64,000 nucleotides of DNA, taken from contig OY986435.1 of assembly GCA_963920525.1 (NCBI GenBank), forward strand, positions 103,216,615 to 103,280,614, written 5' to 3'. The position numbers and the translations under genes are program-made. Of the stretch, positions 33,870 to 45,786 are shown one piece after another. The DNA comes from Dichetophora obliterata (taxonomy: Eukaryota > Arthropoda > Insecta > Diptera > Sciomyzidae). The notes below the pieces were generated by a model. It was given only the letters and a program-made list of their open reading frames with translations, was not told the origin of the DNA and made no database searches. The number at the start of each line of letters is the position of its first letter. The stretch's first letter is position 1.

Positions 33870-34008
33870 GTTGTTAATCAAATTCAAAATGATGTACACG
33901 CGTAGCTTAACTTTTTATAACTGAGCTTTATTAAGAACGAGTTTTTACGTTCTAAGTTTCTAGTTACTAGTTGCTAGTCACTTAGTACTAAGTAATAGTG
34001 TTTTATCA
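33870..34008 (-). repeat. 5' LTR of element C
   Basis: 139 bp, TGATAAAACACT...GATTAACAACA on the minus strand, followed by a primer site. Inner border uncertain by up to 5 bp because TTTTA also precedes the other LTR. Confidence 0.55.
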
Positions 34009-35266
34009 GTAAGTAATGACATACATATCAGTTTTTAGTGTGTTCGGTGTTTTTTTATTCATTCCCCATTGAATGTGTTGAAATGGTTTAAATAAGTTTT
34101 AAGAACGTATCTAATCTCATTCATTTTTTTTAAATGAGTTGAATTGCAACTGAGAATTTGTATGGGAAATGAGAAGACTTCGTTCCTAATTTGGCCCAAT
34201 GTTAACGTAGTATAAGAATAAAATGTTGTAATTTAGTTTGAACGGTTACTTTTGGCATCTTTACTAAAAATGGGCGTGTTACAATTTAGTTAAACTGTAC
34301 TAAAAACGGTGAAAATATATATAACATTTTTCCCCGAGTGGCATATAAATTCATATATGGTAATAAGGCGGTCTGTGGCTCCTGTGTCTGCCGGAGAATA
34401 CTATCAATCAATAAAAATGCTTAATAGATACTTAAATGGCTTAAAGCATAGATGTATGTATTTGGAATGGTTTGAAAAATTGAACATTTTTTCATAGAAA
34501 TTATTTTTTATGCTGTAGAATATTTTTGAGGTTCTGTGAAAACAATATAAAACATTAAATGGGTGAAGTAACGGTAAATTTTTTCTCATTTCTCCAAATT
34601 CACTTAATTGACCTTTCAGACAAAGGTAATGAACATCGATTTGAAAAAGGCGGAGATGTTTGTTTGCAAATTAAAAAAATTTCTCATTCTAAGGCTTTTC
34701 AAGATATCGCAATAATTTTGATGTAATAACAACGGGAATTTTTTTCAATTTACTAGATATACGTACAAAATAATTTCGAAAAATATTTCGTTTATTCTTA
34801 ATCAACGACTTTTCATACAAAAATGCGTTGTACTGAGAAAATCTATAGTTTTCGAGATGTAGCCAAAAGTTTGATATCATAATAACGGAACTTTTTGAAA
34901 ACTTAGAAAGAATATATTCATGTTCAGAATCTAAGTTGAAAAAATTAAATTTTTGAGTCACAAATTTAAAAAATTGTTTACAGAATTTTTCTTCCAATCC
35001 TGCTATAAAATTTAAAAAAATTTTTACACAAATTCGATAAGAATCTTGTTATGACTAATTAAAAAATTAAAATACAGAAAAAACCAAGCAAATTTATGTC
35101 ACCATAACAATTACTGTTAATTCAAATTAACTAAAGTATTTTTTTAATATTTACACCATTTTTTCATTATTAAACAAAAACAATCATTTTTATATTTTGC
35201 CTTTGAAGATACAACAACATGGTATTTAATAATTTAATCGCAGGCGAAGCAGCGAGTATTTGCTAG
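34009..35266 (+). other. right part of the Helitron
   Basis: Non-coding. The segment 34220-34320 (GGTTACTTTTGGCATCTTTA, AAAATGGGCGTG) resembles 28285-28325 of the left part, which supports both being one Helitron family. No gene seen. Confidence 0.5.
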
Positions 35267-35367
35267 TAAGAAATAAGTATTCAATTACATATATTTTTAT
35301 AATAAAATACTAAGTTAAAATAAATATCTACATTTAGCGATAGCCAAATTTATATTATCACGTTCAC

Positions 35368-35875
35368 TCAGTTCTGTTCTTGGTGATATGATGAAAACGA
35401 TTTAACAGCAAATTTGTATAACTGCTCAATATTTTCCTCCAAAATATCTGAAATATCACCAACCACTGAATTAATTGTTAATTTCATACTCTTTATATAT
35501 TACCTCGATCGGTCTTAAACTCCTTACTATCCATTAGGCCATCGTCATCCGTCATTATATCGTCCTTGAATAATCCCTTAAGCTTTGGCAAAAACAGTAG
35601 GAGGCAAATTAATCCGATAAATTTCATAATTTTTTTAAATATAAGTAACTTTAAAATTATTTTTCCAATAGTGAAAAGGTTAATTTTTGTTTTTATTTTA
35701 TTCCAAAACCAGTCATCTCTAGAATGAAATGAAATTTCTGATGGTTTATAGAAATTAGGGGGGCCGTATGCAGGAGCGGGAGGCCCATACACTGGAGCTG
35801 GTGGTCCATAAACGGGAGCCGGTGGTAGATATTTATTGTTATTTGGTCGAGAATAGTCATAGCCAGTATTGATTT
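35368..35875 (-). CDS. secreted protein of unknown function, exons 2 and 3
   Basis: Exon 2 (35875-35504) follows an acceptor TTAAATTGCAG and ends at donor GTAATA; exon 3 (35447-35368) follows GATATTTCAG and ends in TGA. The 54-bp intron between is typical of flies and the phases match. Exon 2 starts EINTGYDYSRPNNNKYLPPA, has three YGPP-type repeats (VYGPPAPVYGPPAPAYGPP), then WFWNKIKTKINLF and a hydrophobic basic-flanked helix IMKFIGLICLLLFLPKLKG (possible membrane segment). Exon 3 reads DILEENIEQLYKFAVKSFSS. Proline-YGPP repeats are common in insect extracellular and cuticle-associated proteins; I cannot name this one. Exon 1 is probably at 62204-62327, giving a 191-residue protein with a signal peptide. 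Confidence 0.7.
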
Positions 35876-37479
35876 CTGCAATTTAAATAATACATATATA
35901 GATAACAAAAATAATTCTAATTTGCAGATTTTCATGTTTGAAGAGATTTTTATTTTAAAATACCGAGAGATGAATTCTAACGAACGTCAAGCAAATATTT
36001 TGCAAGTTTATAATTTTCATTTCAATTTGCCTAAAACATTTGTAAATTTAATATTGTTTATATAATCTATATAAATTACTTGCATCAAATTAGGTTATTA
36101 TTCTTTGTTTTGACTACGCCCCTTCCACCTCTTTTCAATTAAAGCAAATCTACTTACTTAAATTCTTTTTACGACCGGATTTTTTTGCCAATTTAAAGAA
36201 GATTTTGGGCAAAAGCGGTTAAAATTAGGGCATATTTTAGAAGATGTTTTTTTAAATTGTTTATTATATATACAACAAATATTATTTGCATGTTAATTTT
36301 ACGTCATCAGTAAATCAAAATGAAAATATGGAAAAATATGAATGGTAGAAAAAAGTTGAAAAATTTACGTTATTTTTGACCATATTGTTGCGTGTAAAAA
36401 CTAGGCAATTTTCCAAAGAAGACTGTAAGAAAGATGTGTAGAATTACAATACAAACAGATTAAACAAGAACAGATGCGTCGTTGGACACACGAGAGAAGC
36501 GGATCTTTTTCGCAGTTTCATAAATTTAATAATTTAATAGCTTTTTTAATAAAAAATAACGAATATTTGCCGAATGTTTTTGCTTTTTTGTAATGCAAAA
36601 AATTTTGTATATTTTTGTTTTTTGCATTTTTCGATAGCTATAACTGTGTAAAATATCATTCTAATGGGCCCTATACTAATGGTTGCAGCGTGTATGGCAA
36701 AATGGATTGCTGCAACCATCGCACCGTGTGTGTCAAATGTATTAAAAAAGACGTAATATGGTTACAGTTCCACTAATATTTTGGAAGCAGTGTGTATGGG
36801 CCGCATAAAAGGTTTTATAGAAATTCGTTATTGTTTAAATGTCATGAGCCTCCGAGCCGACCGCGTCAAAGCAGGAAGCGCACTATGTTTAAAACTTTAA
36901 AAGAGTTTTCTTTAAAACGGTGTTTTTGAGCTTGCGACTTTCATAACTTAGTCAATTTTTAACGAATTTTTATGTCGTTTTTTCAAAATACGAGTTATTA
37001 AATTGTTAATGGACCATAATCTCATTGATAAATTTCATATTGGAATTTTTATCAACAAAAATGTAACGATCACATTCATACTTAACAGGAAAATATTTTT
37101 ATTTTTGTTTCAGATGAATTTTGCGAATTGTGGGAAGGTCCCCAGTTCAGTTCGGCTTGCTGCAGTATATTTATTAAATAATTATTGATTTTAATCTGAA
37201 AATTTTATACTATCTTCTTCAAAGTACTGCAAATATACCTAAAAAGTTTAGAGCACCGATATTATTTACTTTTTCCAAAAAAAAAATTAATGAACATTGC
37301 AAATTTTTTGGCCTGCTTAACCAGAATGGACCTTTAATGATTGTCGTTTTTGTACTGAAATTAATAAATAACGAAAGCAAGGCCTAAATTTTATTATTTT
37401 TTTTTACTTGAAACAAATTTTGTTAGTATTCGGCTTCGGCTTCGGCCAAAAATCCACATTCGGTCGGACACTAATATAA
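35876..37479. other. start of the long intron, no repeat ends resolved
   Basis: AT-rich, no coding exon. At 36660-36800 GGGCCCTATAC and GTATGGGCC with GCAGCGTGTATGG/GCAGTGTGTATGG suggest a small decayed foldback. Confidence 0.4.
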
Positions 37480-37870
37480 ACTGAATATTCAAATTTTAGT
37501 CCAATACAATCAAAACCGTCCGAAATATAGAATTTTTATTGATTTGTGGGCGGCACAAGGGGGTGTGACAAACAAATTCTCTAAACTATCTCGTACTCGA
37601 AACAAATGCACTGCTAAAATTTCAGCGCAATCTACTGGGCCAATAGTCAATTTTAATGATTTATCAAACAGTGGGCGTGGCTATATAGTGATAACTCCCA
37701 TTTTAAGTACAGCTCCCGAAAGTAACCTTACAAACTTTATTGCCAAATTGTAGTCTTAAACGACCAAAACTGCCTGGAATATAGAATTTTCACTGATTTG
37801 TGGGCGGAAAAAAGGGGCGTTGAAACTTATTTTTAGTACGGTTTCTGACAGTAACCATACAAACTAAATT
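37480..37870 (-). mobile_element. Helitron fragment, inverted relative to the 28-35 kb one
   Basis: The reverse complement of 28190-28330 recurs here twice (ACTGATTTGTGGGCGG, AAGTAACCTTACAAAC...GCCAAATT), about 260 bp apart. No terminus was found, so it is partial and internally repeated. Confidence 0.55.
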
Positions 37871-38917
37871 ACTTAGTAAGTTTTTTCTAACAAAAAGTGT
37901 TGGGAGCTACAGTATGAACTTTGGGTTCATGGTTAATTTTAACGCTGCTGATGCTATACATGGCTTGTATAGCATTTTATCAAAAGAAGTAACTTGATGA
38001 CACCAGTGATGTGCGGCTTAGACAACTTGATGTAAACAATACTCGTGTCGTGACAATGTCGTGTAGACAATTACTTTTAACGACGTGTAGGTAATTAATG
38101 TCAGAGGCTGCATGTTTACTCTGGTAATTAATTAAATTGAGTCCAAGTTCGGAGTATTCGTTACTTTAACACCTTCCAGACATGCTTTTTGTTTGTTCAA
38201 TTTGTTTATTTGTGTTAAATAAACGAATAAGAACTTGCATTTTCCCAGTGTAGCATTTTGTTGATATTGCTTACACAATTGTTGACATTGTCTACATTGT
38301 CTACGTTGTTGACCATTCTCTACATTATCGGCATCAAAATTGGTAATACATATTTCCGCCTAGCCACCGCAATTTGATTCAGCTGAAAGTTTTAGTGATT
38401 ATTGTGAAATGTAATATTATTTATTTAATATTTTGTGTACATAGTGATTGTGCTTTTTAAAAAATTCAATTTTTGAACGTAAAGTGTGTAAGATGTTAAT
38501 ATGTATGAAGTTAATATGTATGCATTTATTTATCTCTATTTCCCACTTATACACTTTGTTATTGTATATATGAAAGCAACGCGTCATTGTATATAGTTGT
38601 TTTACTGCCTGTATATGTCTCTTTTAATATATTGAACAGTTTGCTTAAGACTTTATATATATACTCTAATTCGGCCTTGGGGGTATTTTAACTTCGGCCC
38701 AGTCGAAGATAATTCCTTACTAGTTTTTAATTATTTTATATAATAGAATTAGTAAATGGCTCAATATGGTCCTTATGGCTACTTCGATTAAAACTTAATT
38801 GTAAAAACATCACAGAACAAATGAATACATGAGTGGATGAAGGTGATATGACGCAAAATTCTAATTGCGAAGTTCAATTAAGTTCAAAGTTTCGCATTTG
38901 TACTGAAATCTATACTA
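37871..38917. other. intron sequence, nothing assigned
   Basis: Short GTAGACAATT / TTGTCTAC motifs are scattered between 38030 and 38330. No gene. Confidence 0.4.
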
Positions 38918-39179
38918 ACAGCCCTATTCTGGCAAAGTGACAATTGCTACCCAGTATTTTTGAAAATTCTATGTGTTTATTGTAATTTTTTGATTTCAAA
39001 ATAAAATTTGAAGTTCAAAAAACAAAATTGTCACTACCTGAAAAACACTTGACAATTTTTATCAAAATTTACTATATTTGAGCTACAAATTTGGTTTTTA
39101 AATCAAAAAATTACAATAAACACATAGAAATTTCAAAAACACTGGGTAACAATTATCACTTTGCCAGAATAGAGCTGTT
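38918..39179. mobile_element. 262-bp near-palindromic MITE
   Basis: Arms of about 80 bp: ACAGCCCTATTCTGGCAAAG... at the left and the complement CTTTGCCAGAATAGAGCTGT at the right, including TGTGTTTATTGTAATTTTTT versus its complement. Flanking TA bases could be the target duplication. Confidence 0.75.
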
Positions 39180-39905
39180 TATATACTTTTACCATATACT
39201 ATTTGTCACGTTTACTTATATTTAATGTATTTTACCGGTGAGTTTGATTGCGTATGCTTCTCATCAATCTGAAATAAAATAAAGACCAAAGACTTGATCT
39301 TTTAATTTGGTCAAGACCTGCTCCACTCCTCATGCTTGCCTATAAAGCCCTCAATTCTTTCCTGTATTGTGATCTGATGCTGTTTATTTTCCTCTTTATT
39401 TGCTTTAACGTTATTTCAGGACAATGCTGCAGCATTTATGTATGAATTTCATTAAGGGCGGATTCCTTTTTTGCCCTATCCTGATAGGAAGCATCTCGAA
39501 TGTCCCACAGAGATGGTTGGCTTTGAAACTTATTTATAAAAGCTTCGGTAAGCTCCCTTGTCCACGAAATTGCCATTCTCTAAATAAAATCTTTTTTAAA
39601 ACAACCACAACACAATAAACAAACACAGTTTAAATTTGTCAATAACAATTTTGTGTTGCATTTTATTCCTTTATTCGCAAGGGTTTCAGACAACCTTTTT
39701 TCTCCTCAAAAAACTGCTTTTGTGTTCAAATAAGTACTTTTTTAGAAATAATTTGCTACTAAACAACAGACAAGTAAGAAAATGCAACCCTTTGACTGAT
39801 TGATGCAGGTCTGGAGCAGAGAACTGCAATGAGTATACGAAAGAATTCGGATACTCAAATAATACCCGGATGTCGTGCTGTTCTCAACTCTATCCATACC
39901 ATAAT

Positions 39906-40220
39906 ATAACTAACCAAGTAGCCGCACAACTTTACCTGCGGATAACGAATGTCAAACAAAAGAAAATCAAAACGAGAGCGTGCTATGGCAGCTGATGCTA
40001 AATGGAGCTATCAAAAATGCTTTTGTCAAAATATTAAGATATTCTTCAGTTTTTTCCCATATTTTTTATTTTAAAACAACAAAATATTGAAAAAGAAAAA
40101 CTTTGCTTAACGCTCGTTTAAAAAAAAAGTTCGCTTTATGTTTTCTTTTGTTTGACGTTCGTCATCCGCAACTCATGAGAAAATAGGTTGTGTGCACGGC
40201 TATCTGATAAATAGTTATAT
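39906..40220. mobile_element. MITE family with AACTA...AGTAGCCG ends, copy 1
   Basis: Left ATAACTAACCAAGTAGCCG, right complement-like CGGCTATCTGATAAATAGTTAT. Internal blocks GCTGATGCTAAATGGAG and TCATCCGCAACTCATGAGAA recur in the copies at 49585-49889 and 50741-51048. Non-coding. Confidence 0.7.
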
Positions 40221-40884
40221 CATGTATCCATACTTAATAAAATGTGTAAAATACTTATAGGCATTTGGCTCATTAGCATTTTTTCAGGCATAAGTACTTT
40301 ATCATATCCGAGAGCGGCGTAACCCGAACCACTTGGAGCCGTTTTCAATGAGTGCGTTAAGTAAGTTTATTACAAAGGCGCTAGATCCGAATGTATGTTG
40401 AATGTACTCTGAGTACTGCTCCTTCTCTGCCAACGTTTCTTAGTGTTAGTTAGTAAAAGGTAAGGCTTTTATTGAAATAAAATGATATTAAAAATGTAAA
40501 CTAATGTAAACTTTGGATTGCCTTAGTTAATTTTTTTTTTAATTTGAAAATTTCAGTGTTTTGTAATTATTTTCAACGCACAATAGATCGCGGCTACTGG
40601 TTATTTGTTTGCATGTTTTATTTTGCGTATGCACTTTTCGTAAGCACTTGTCTACAGGCCATGTGAGCTCGCATTTTTTGTTTGTTTTTCTCGAAAACTC
40701 GTTCTTGGTATTTTATTGTTGCACTCTAGGGAGAAAAAAACAACAACAATGCTTGTGATTTTTGTTTGTTAGACATAAATAAAAAGAAAACAAAGGCAGG
40801 CGCACGTGTCTGTTTGCTTCTTGTGCGTAAACAAGTGCAATAGAAGTTTAATTTAAATTATGCGCATGTGATTTTTCAACTTAA
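40221..40884. other. intron sequence, nothing assigned
   Basis: No gene or repeat end recognised. Confidence 0.4.
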
Positions 40885-42773
40885 GGCAGGCCCGTAGACA
40901 AGGAAGAGTTTTAGGAGTTAAAACCCACCACTTAGGGTCTAGAAGGTATAAAAATCGAATTAGCATTAAGAAAACTACAACGCAACATTGTAAAAAGTTG
41001 CAAACCACTTCAATTTTGAACTGAATGAGACCTATGCTTTCAGATCATAGATAATATAAGAACTTCGGCATAGATTGCGATCTTATGTGTGAGGAGATCA
41101 AGCGTATGTAGCGGAAGAAGAGCACAGGATGCTATTATTAAAGCTTAAGACAACGCAACCAAATTTTGAAATAACACAATATCGCCTTTCGCATTTCAAC
41201 TTATAAGACCAGTAAAAGCTTTTGATATTCAAATTGCTATTTATTTGGTTGCAGTTCCAACTAAATACATTTGTGATCAAGATTGTCCCTTCACATTCTT
41301 TGTTGTTTTTTCCCCAAAATTAGTAACTAGAACAGAAAAATTTAATAACCGTATTAATCACTAGTTTAGTAACGTCAATTGAAATGTTTAAGAGTTATAT
41401 TTCACTTTGGTTATGTTGTAGAGTTGCTATTTTAAAATGTTTAAAATTACAATATTAATCAGTACAGATTTTTTTTTTCGAACGAAAATTAGGAATATTT
41501 TTTAAATTATTGAAAACATTTTAAATAATAAACATAGTTTTTATAAATTTCTTATAATTTTATTATTTTTGTGTCTGAAATGCCCAAAACAGGCACTTTG
41601 TGGATTTTTGAAAAAACATCAAGTTTCAACAGATATAACTTTTTGGTCCAAGTTTTTTTTTTGTAATTTTTTTTCCACAAAATAGCTAAAGACTATGATT
41701 TAGCACCCTGTTATGTCTTTTTTTTTATTTTTCGTATTTTTGGGGACTGAGTAAGCAACGTAATCGCACAATTTTTTGTATATGATGAGTTTCTGTTAAA
41801 AAGAGCTTATTTCGACATTGTATGAAGTTGAAGAAAACTAAAGAAGTCTAGTTTTTGTTGTGTTTACAATTCTGAGACCAACAGCTAATATACGATGTAA
41901 GCATGGATAGAAAAATTTGAATGGTTTTAAAGTTATAGAGATTTCAAATATAAAAATATTTCCTTTTGTGCAGTCACTGAAGAAATAGGCATTTTTGATA
42001 AGGTTTTTAAGCATTTTGTAAAATGAATACTAAACACGTAGGTGCCCTATGTCGGGCTCAATACGTTCACCTTCTTCGTCGGTTTCTCATTGTAATAATG
42101 AAGATTCATTGAGGACTTTCATTCATTGAATAATCAGTTTCTTATCTAAAAGGGAACTTGTAATTGAGTCGTTAAAAAAAATTGATAAGACCGTTTGATT
42201 AAATATTGTACAAAAACTAAAACCTTGAATGAAAATTAGTCCCTTTCGTTCAAATATATTCAAAAGCAATTTTTCAGTATGCATATTTAGGCTCTTTTGA
42301 ACAGAAACATAAACTTTTATGCAAAAAATATTGAAAAAGTTTACGATTTTTTAATTTTTTTTGCAAATGATAGGATTAAATATTAACATTTATTAGGATT
42401 AACATTTTTCGAAAAGTAAAATATCACAACTCTAGTACTTTTTCACCGATTTTTCAACAATTATATTCAACGAAATGCATACCCGTTTTTTAAAAAAACT
42501 TACTTCAAGAGATGTTTTTAACTCTTGTAAAACGCTTTTCCATTAATTCGTCTCTTGAGCTAGTTTTAAAAGTCTATCAATCGGCACGAAACTTTGTTGA
42601 TTTTATTTTTATATAAAATCGACTATTTTTAGTCTATGGCGTCATTTGGTCTATGGGGGAGCAAACATATAATATACATACAAAAATTCCTTTTGATATA
42701 TCGATATCAAAAACTATAAATATTTTTTTTTAATGAAAACGCCCCTTGAGTAAATCCTGACTACGGGCCTGAC
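40885..42773. mobile_element. 1889-bp non-coding element with TTAA target duplication
   Basis: TTAA at 40881-40884 and 42774-42777 flank ends GGCAGGCCCGTAGACAAGG and CCTGACTACGGGCCTGAC, an imperfect 18-bp inverted repeat. TTAA targeting is used by piggyBac, Kolobok and Sola3-type enzymes. The interior has no frame longer than 60 codons. Confidence 0.7.
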
Positions 42774-43559
42774 TTAAGGCAACAGGAAAATAAAAGAATT
42801 ACTTTAAAAATTTAATAGTAGTTGCTGATTGCAGAAAATGAATGACACTTACCATACTATCGAAACAACGTATTATTTTTAAGCCTCAACAGCTTTACCT
42901 CATGCGCAGCTTTCACTGTGTAAGATAAAAACAAAAAGCAACACAAGAAGAACACATCTGTTGGTATCTAAATGCTCAGGAAAAAATAGCACAAACAAAT
43001 ACAAAAAACTCGCTCACTTTTTACTGCTGCGCTCTACTGTGCTTTGTTTCATATCTGTGGCAGATGAGTCGAGTGATTCGACTACTTGTGTCGATTATGA
43101 GTATTTCGGCAAGTAGGATAAGTATCAGCAAGACGACAACAGCCATAAGTATTTATGAACCGAAAAACCCGATCTTTCCCGATCCGGCTCATGACTAAGG
43201 ATACTCATATTTATTTGAGCTGCCGCATTCTAGCTTCGTAGAAGAGAATATGAGTCGAGTTGCGTGCGCTAAGGGTGAGAGGTTTTTGTACTTATTTTTT
43301 TCGGATATACTCAGAGTCGCAAAAAAGCTATCCGTTGCAGATCTCTCAGAACAGGGTCATATAAAATATCTAAAAATTTAGATTTTGATCAGCGAGTCCC
43401 AGCTGGCAATTACGAGAGTGCTTCGCAAAAGAAGGCATGCTAGCAATGCTATTATTGGCGTCATAACACCTTCTATGATCACTGCATTGATGAGTGCTTC
43501 AGTAAGGCCTACCTTTTGAAGGTTCTGAGTCTTTTCATATTATTTTATATGAAAAAATT
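42774..43559. other. intron sequence, nothing assigned
   Basis: No gene recognised; TCGAGT/ACTCGA-like short repeats between 43070 and 43330. Confidence 0.4.
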
Positions 43560-43740
43560 TCTTAAAAAATTTAGAAAAAATTATGCATGATCAGAATAAT
43601 TAAAAAAAATAATTAAAAAAAAACAAAAAAATCTTTAATTTTTTGTCCGAGTTGGGTCTCGAACTCAGGTCCACTGTTGCCAGAATAGCACGATAAATAG
43701 TGCTTATGGTATTTTTCAACGATTGTGGGATGTGGTAATT
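43560..43740 (-). repeat. tRNA-like (Pol III box B) repeat, left of hAT B
   Basis: Minus strand has a box-B match GAGTTCGAGACCC (about 43656-43668) followed by a T-rich tract. The block TCAGAATAATTAAAA upstream matches ACAGAATCATTAGTAAAA in the repeat at 49040-49345, so both belong to one family. It is incomplete. Confidence 0.5.
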
Positions 43741-44305
43741 CCCATTGTATTTTGTGGGAAAAATCCCTCGCGTGGAAAAAAAAGAACTCAAAATACCACA
43801 AAATACCTCAAATTACCTCAAAATACTCATATTACAATAATTAAGTCATTACAGAATTGTTCAAATGACTGAATGCAATTGTTTGTGGTGGTTTGTAGTA
43901 TGTATCTATTTTCTCTTTGTTTTTTACAATTCTTCATTAAACAAAGTACACTTTCATTAAAAAATAACACATCTTTATTTGAAGGAAGTGTTGATTTTAC
44001 GTAATTTCAAAAGTGTTTAAAAAAGTATAATGTCTGAAAAAAAAAGATCGGGATACATAGTTTACATATTAATACGAATTTTAATATTATAAATGTGAAA
44101 AAGGAAAACATGAGGCGCACAAAGAAATTGTAAGAAATGTGAGGCTGAAGAAAATATGTGCGTCTGTCCGTCAACGTCAGTAAGGACAGAAGCAGTCCAA
44201 ATTCTGTTAGAGTTAAATCCTAAAAACTTTGAAAATTTTTTCAATTCTTCTGATGACGCCAGCGATGAAATTTAAGAATTTGCCAAGAGCGAGATAATCG
44301 CTTAA

Positions 44306-45786
44306 GGGGGTCCTCTGGTAATCCGAAAAATTTTTTTTGGATTTTTTTTTTTCATATTTCTATTGCTCAGATACTCAAAAACATTTTCCCAAAAGGATTT
44401 TTCAAAATTCGAAATAGTTTAGGAGATACAGGCATTTTTGTGTAGGTATGTTTTCGTCAAAATAACGCATCAGCAAAGTTGTTTATTTGCCTGCAGTCAT
44501 TAGTCGAAAATTCTGTGGAATTCTTCCAAAATATGTATTGATATTACAAAATATACACACACAGTATGTATACATGCAGTATGTATACATGCATGTTTTG
44601 ATTTAGGGGTTGAAATGATTTTGATCCACAACATATGTATTGCCCACCTGGTGAGTCCAGCTGGTGCGCCTATCAAAAGTCAGCAGCAGAAGGCTCATTA
44701 GCCTCATTTCACCACACGTACGCCCCACTTGATGGAAAGGTTCTGCAAGTAATGAAGCCCATATACGAAGCGTTATCATCCGACGATCTACTCAACCGAT
44801 GCACTGGAGGTGAAACGCAAAATTGTAACGAATCGTTCAACTCGCTTTTGTGGACCTTTGCGCCGAAACATATCCACTGTGGTGCTACCACAGTCGAAAT
44901 CGCAAATTTTCTGGCAACCTGCATTTTCAACGAAGGCTTCACAAGTATTTTAAAAATAATGTCAACAATGGGTATTGTCATCGGCCCACAAGCCGAGATG
45001 TATGCTGAATCTCGCGACGGAAAACGACTTCAACGCTCAGAGCTAAAAACGTACGCATCATCGAAAGAGGGTCGCACAGCCCGCAGAGCCCAAAAAGCCA
45101 TGGAAAACTCGTTTTATGAGATGGAGGAAGGCACACTTTATGGGGCTGGAATTGCCGATTAATATTCGTAAGTATTGTATTAAAAAAATATGTGTTAATG
45201 TCATTTGTGTGCCTCAAAATTGAAGTCAAAACTTTAAACGCGTTTTTCTCGAAACCATGTTTTTCAAAACTTTGCGCACGATAACTCAAACAGTTTTTGA
45301 CCGATTTTGATATATGAGGCATGAAACGACGCAGAATTTACGCCGCTATAGCCCCTACCTCAAACTTGCCGAAAAAATAATGTTTACTATTTTTTTTCTA
45401 CACTAGACTACAAAAAAAAAGGTCGAAATTCGATTTTTCATTTTCAAAGTGGCGGCTCCCCCCCTAAAAAAATTTCAATTTTTGTTTCCGAGGTAGGGGC
45501 TATAGGGACATTCATTCTAAGTAACTGAATATTTTTTTTTTTTTTCAGACGATGTTTACTCTTGGAATCGTGCGCAATTTGGACCCACCTTTTTTCCGGA
45601 GAACCTCGTTACCAGGCCGAGAACTTTCTGAACGGTCCATAAATTCACTTTTTCAAAATTTTGTATTTTTTTCAATAAATTAAGCTACCCAAATCAAAAA
45701 ACGGAACTAAAATATCTTTACTCGTTCTCTTTCCACAATATTTTGAAAAAAGGCTAAAATTTGGCATAGATTACCAGAGGACCCCC
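44306..45786 (+). mobile_element. 1481-bp Kolobok/Mutator-like element with TTAA duplication
   Basis: TTAA at 44302-44305 and 45787-45790 flank perfect inverted ends GGGGGTCCTCTGGTAATC / GATTACCAGAGGACCCCC. It carries the C-terminal part of its transposase (44635-45162) and AT-rich flanks. Only a deletion derivative of a larger autonomous element. Confidence 0.85.
44635..45162 (+). pseudogene. transposase C-terminal fragment (Mutator-like/Kolobok family)
   Basis: 175 open codons: CPPGESSWCAYQ at the start, PLDGKVLQVMKPIYEALSSD, LLNRCTGGETQNCNESFNSL, and FNEGFTSILKIMSTMGIVIG, then a basic tail ending TLYGAGIAD. These match a transposase family common in arthropods and molluscs, in which this is the C-terminal third; the N-terminal catalytic part is missing. 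The frame is intact, so the deletion is recent or the fragment is not under decay. Superfamily naming is uncertain; the TTAA target favours Kolobok. Confidence 0.65.

Larger units (their letters stand above)
28500..34008 (-). mobile_element. Ty3/Gypsy LTR retrotransposon C, degraded, inside the Helitron
   Basis: Minus-strand order: LTR (34008-33870), primer site TTGGCGACGATGG (33863-33851), gag (33778), nucleocapsid, protease, RT, RNase H, integrase, purine tract GGAGGAA (28552-28558), LTR (28551-28500). The 3' LTR is only 52 bp against 139 bp for the 5' LTR: the outer 40 bp match and both begin TGATAAA, so the middle is deleted. A 1.4 kb hAT derivative interrupts the protease region. Confidence 0.75.
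28071..35266 (+). mobile_element. Helitron (non-autonomous), with Gypsy C nested inside
   Basis: Begins A|TCTATACTATTAAAAGCG and ends GCGAGTATTTGCTAG|T: a 5' TC, a 3' CTAG preceded by an imperfect GC-rich hairpin (GCAGGCGAAGCAGC, 35250-35263), and insertion between A and T, all diagnostic for Helitrons. The opening 100 bp (GATGTTTGACAATCACGCAA, CCACTGAACC) is typical of insect Helitron families. Helitron-derived sequence is 28071-28499 and 34009-35266; the rest is a later insertion. No Rep/helicase is encoded. Confidence 0.7.

Noticed and set aside
35693..35935. Minus-strand frame starting MKICKLELFLLSIYVLFKLQ, looking like a signal peptide upstream of exon 2
   Set aside because: The hydrophobic part is the pyrimidine-rich end of the intron (ATTTAAATTGCAG). 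It reads exon 2 in a different frame from the YGPP repeats and stops; the frame supported by repeats and exon 3 is the other one.
36660..36805. Possible small foldback with GGGCCC and GCAGYGTGTATGG motifs
   Set aside because: Arms match only in patches; borders and duplication not definable.
44709..45322. Minus-strand frames of 90 and 114 codons
   Set aside because: Antisense to the Kolobok/Mutator-like transposase fragment.
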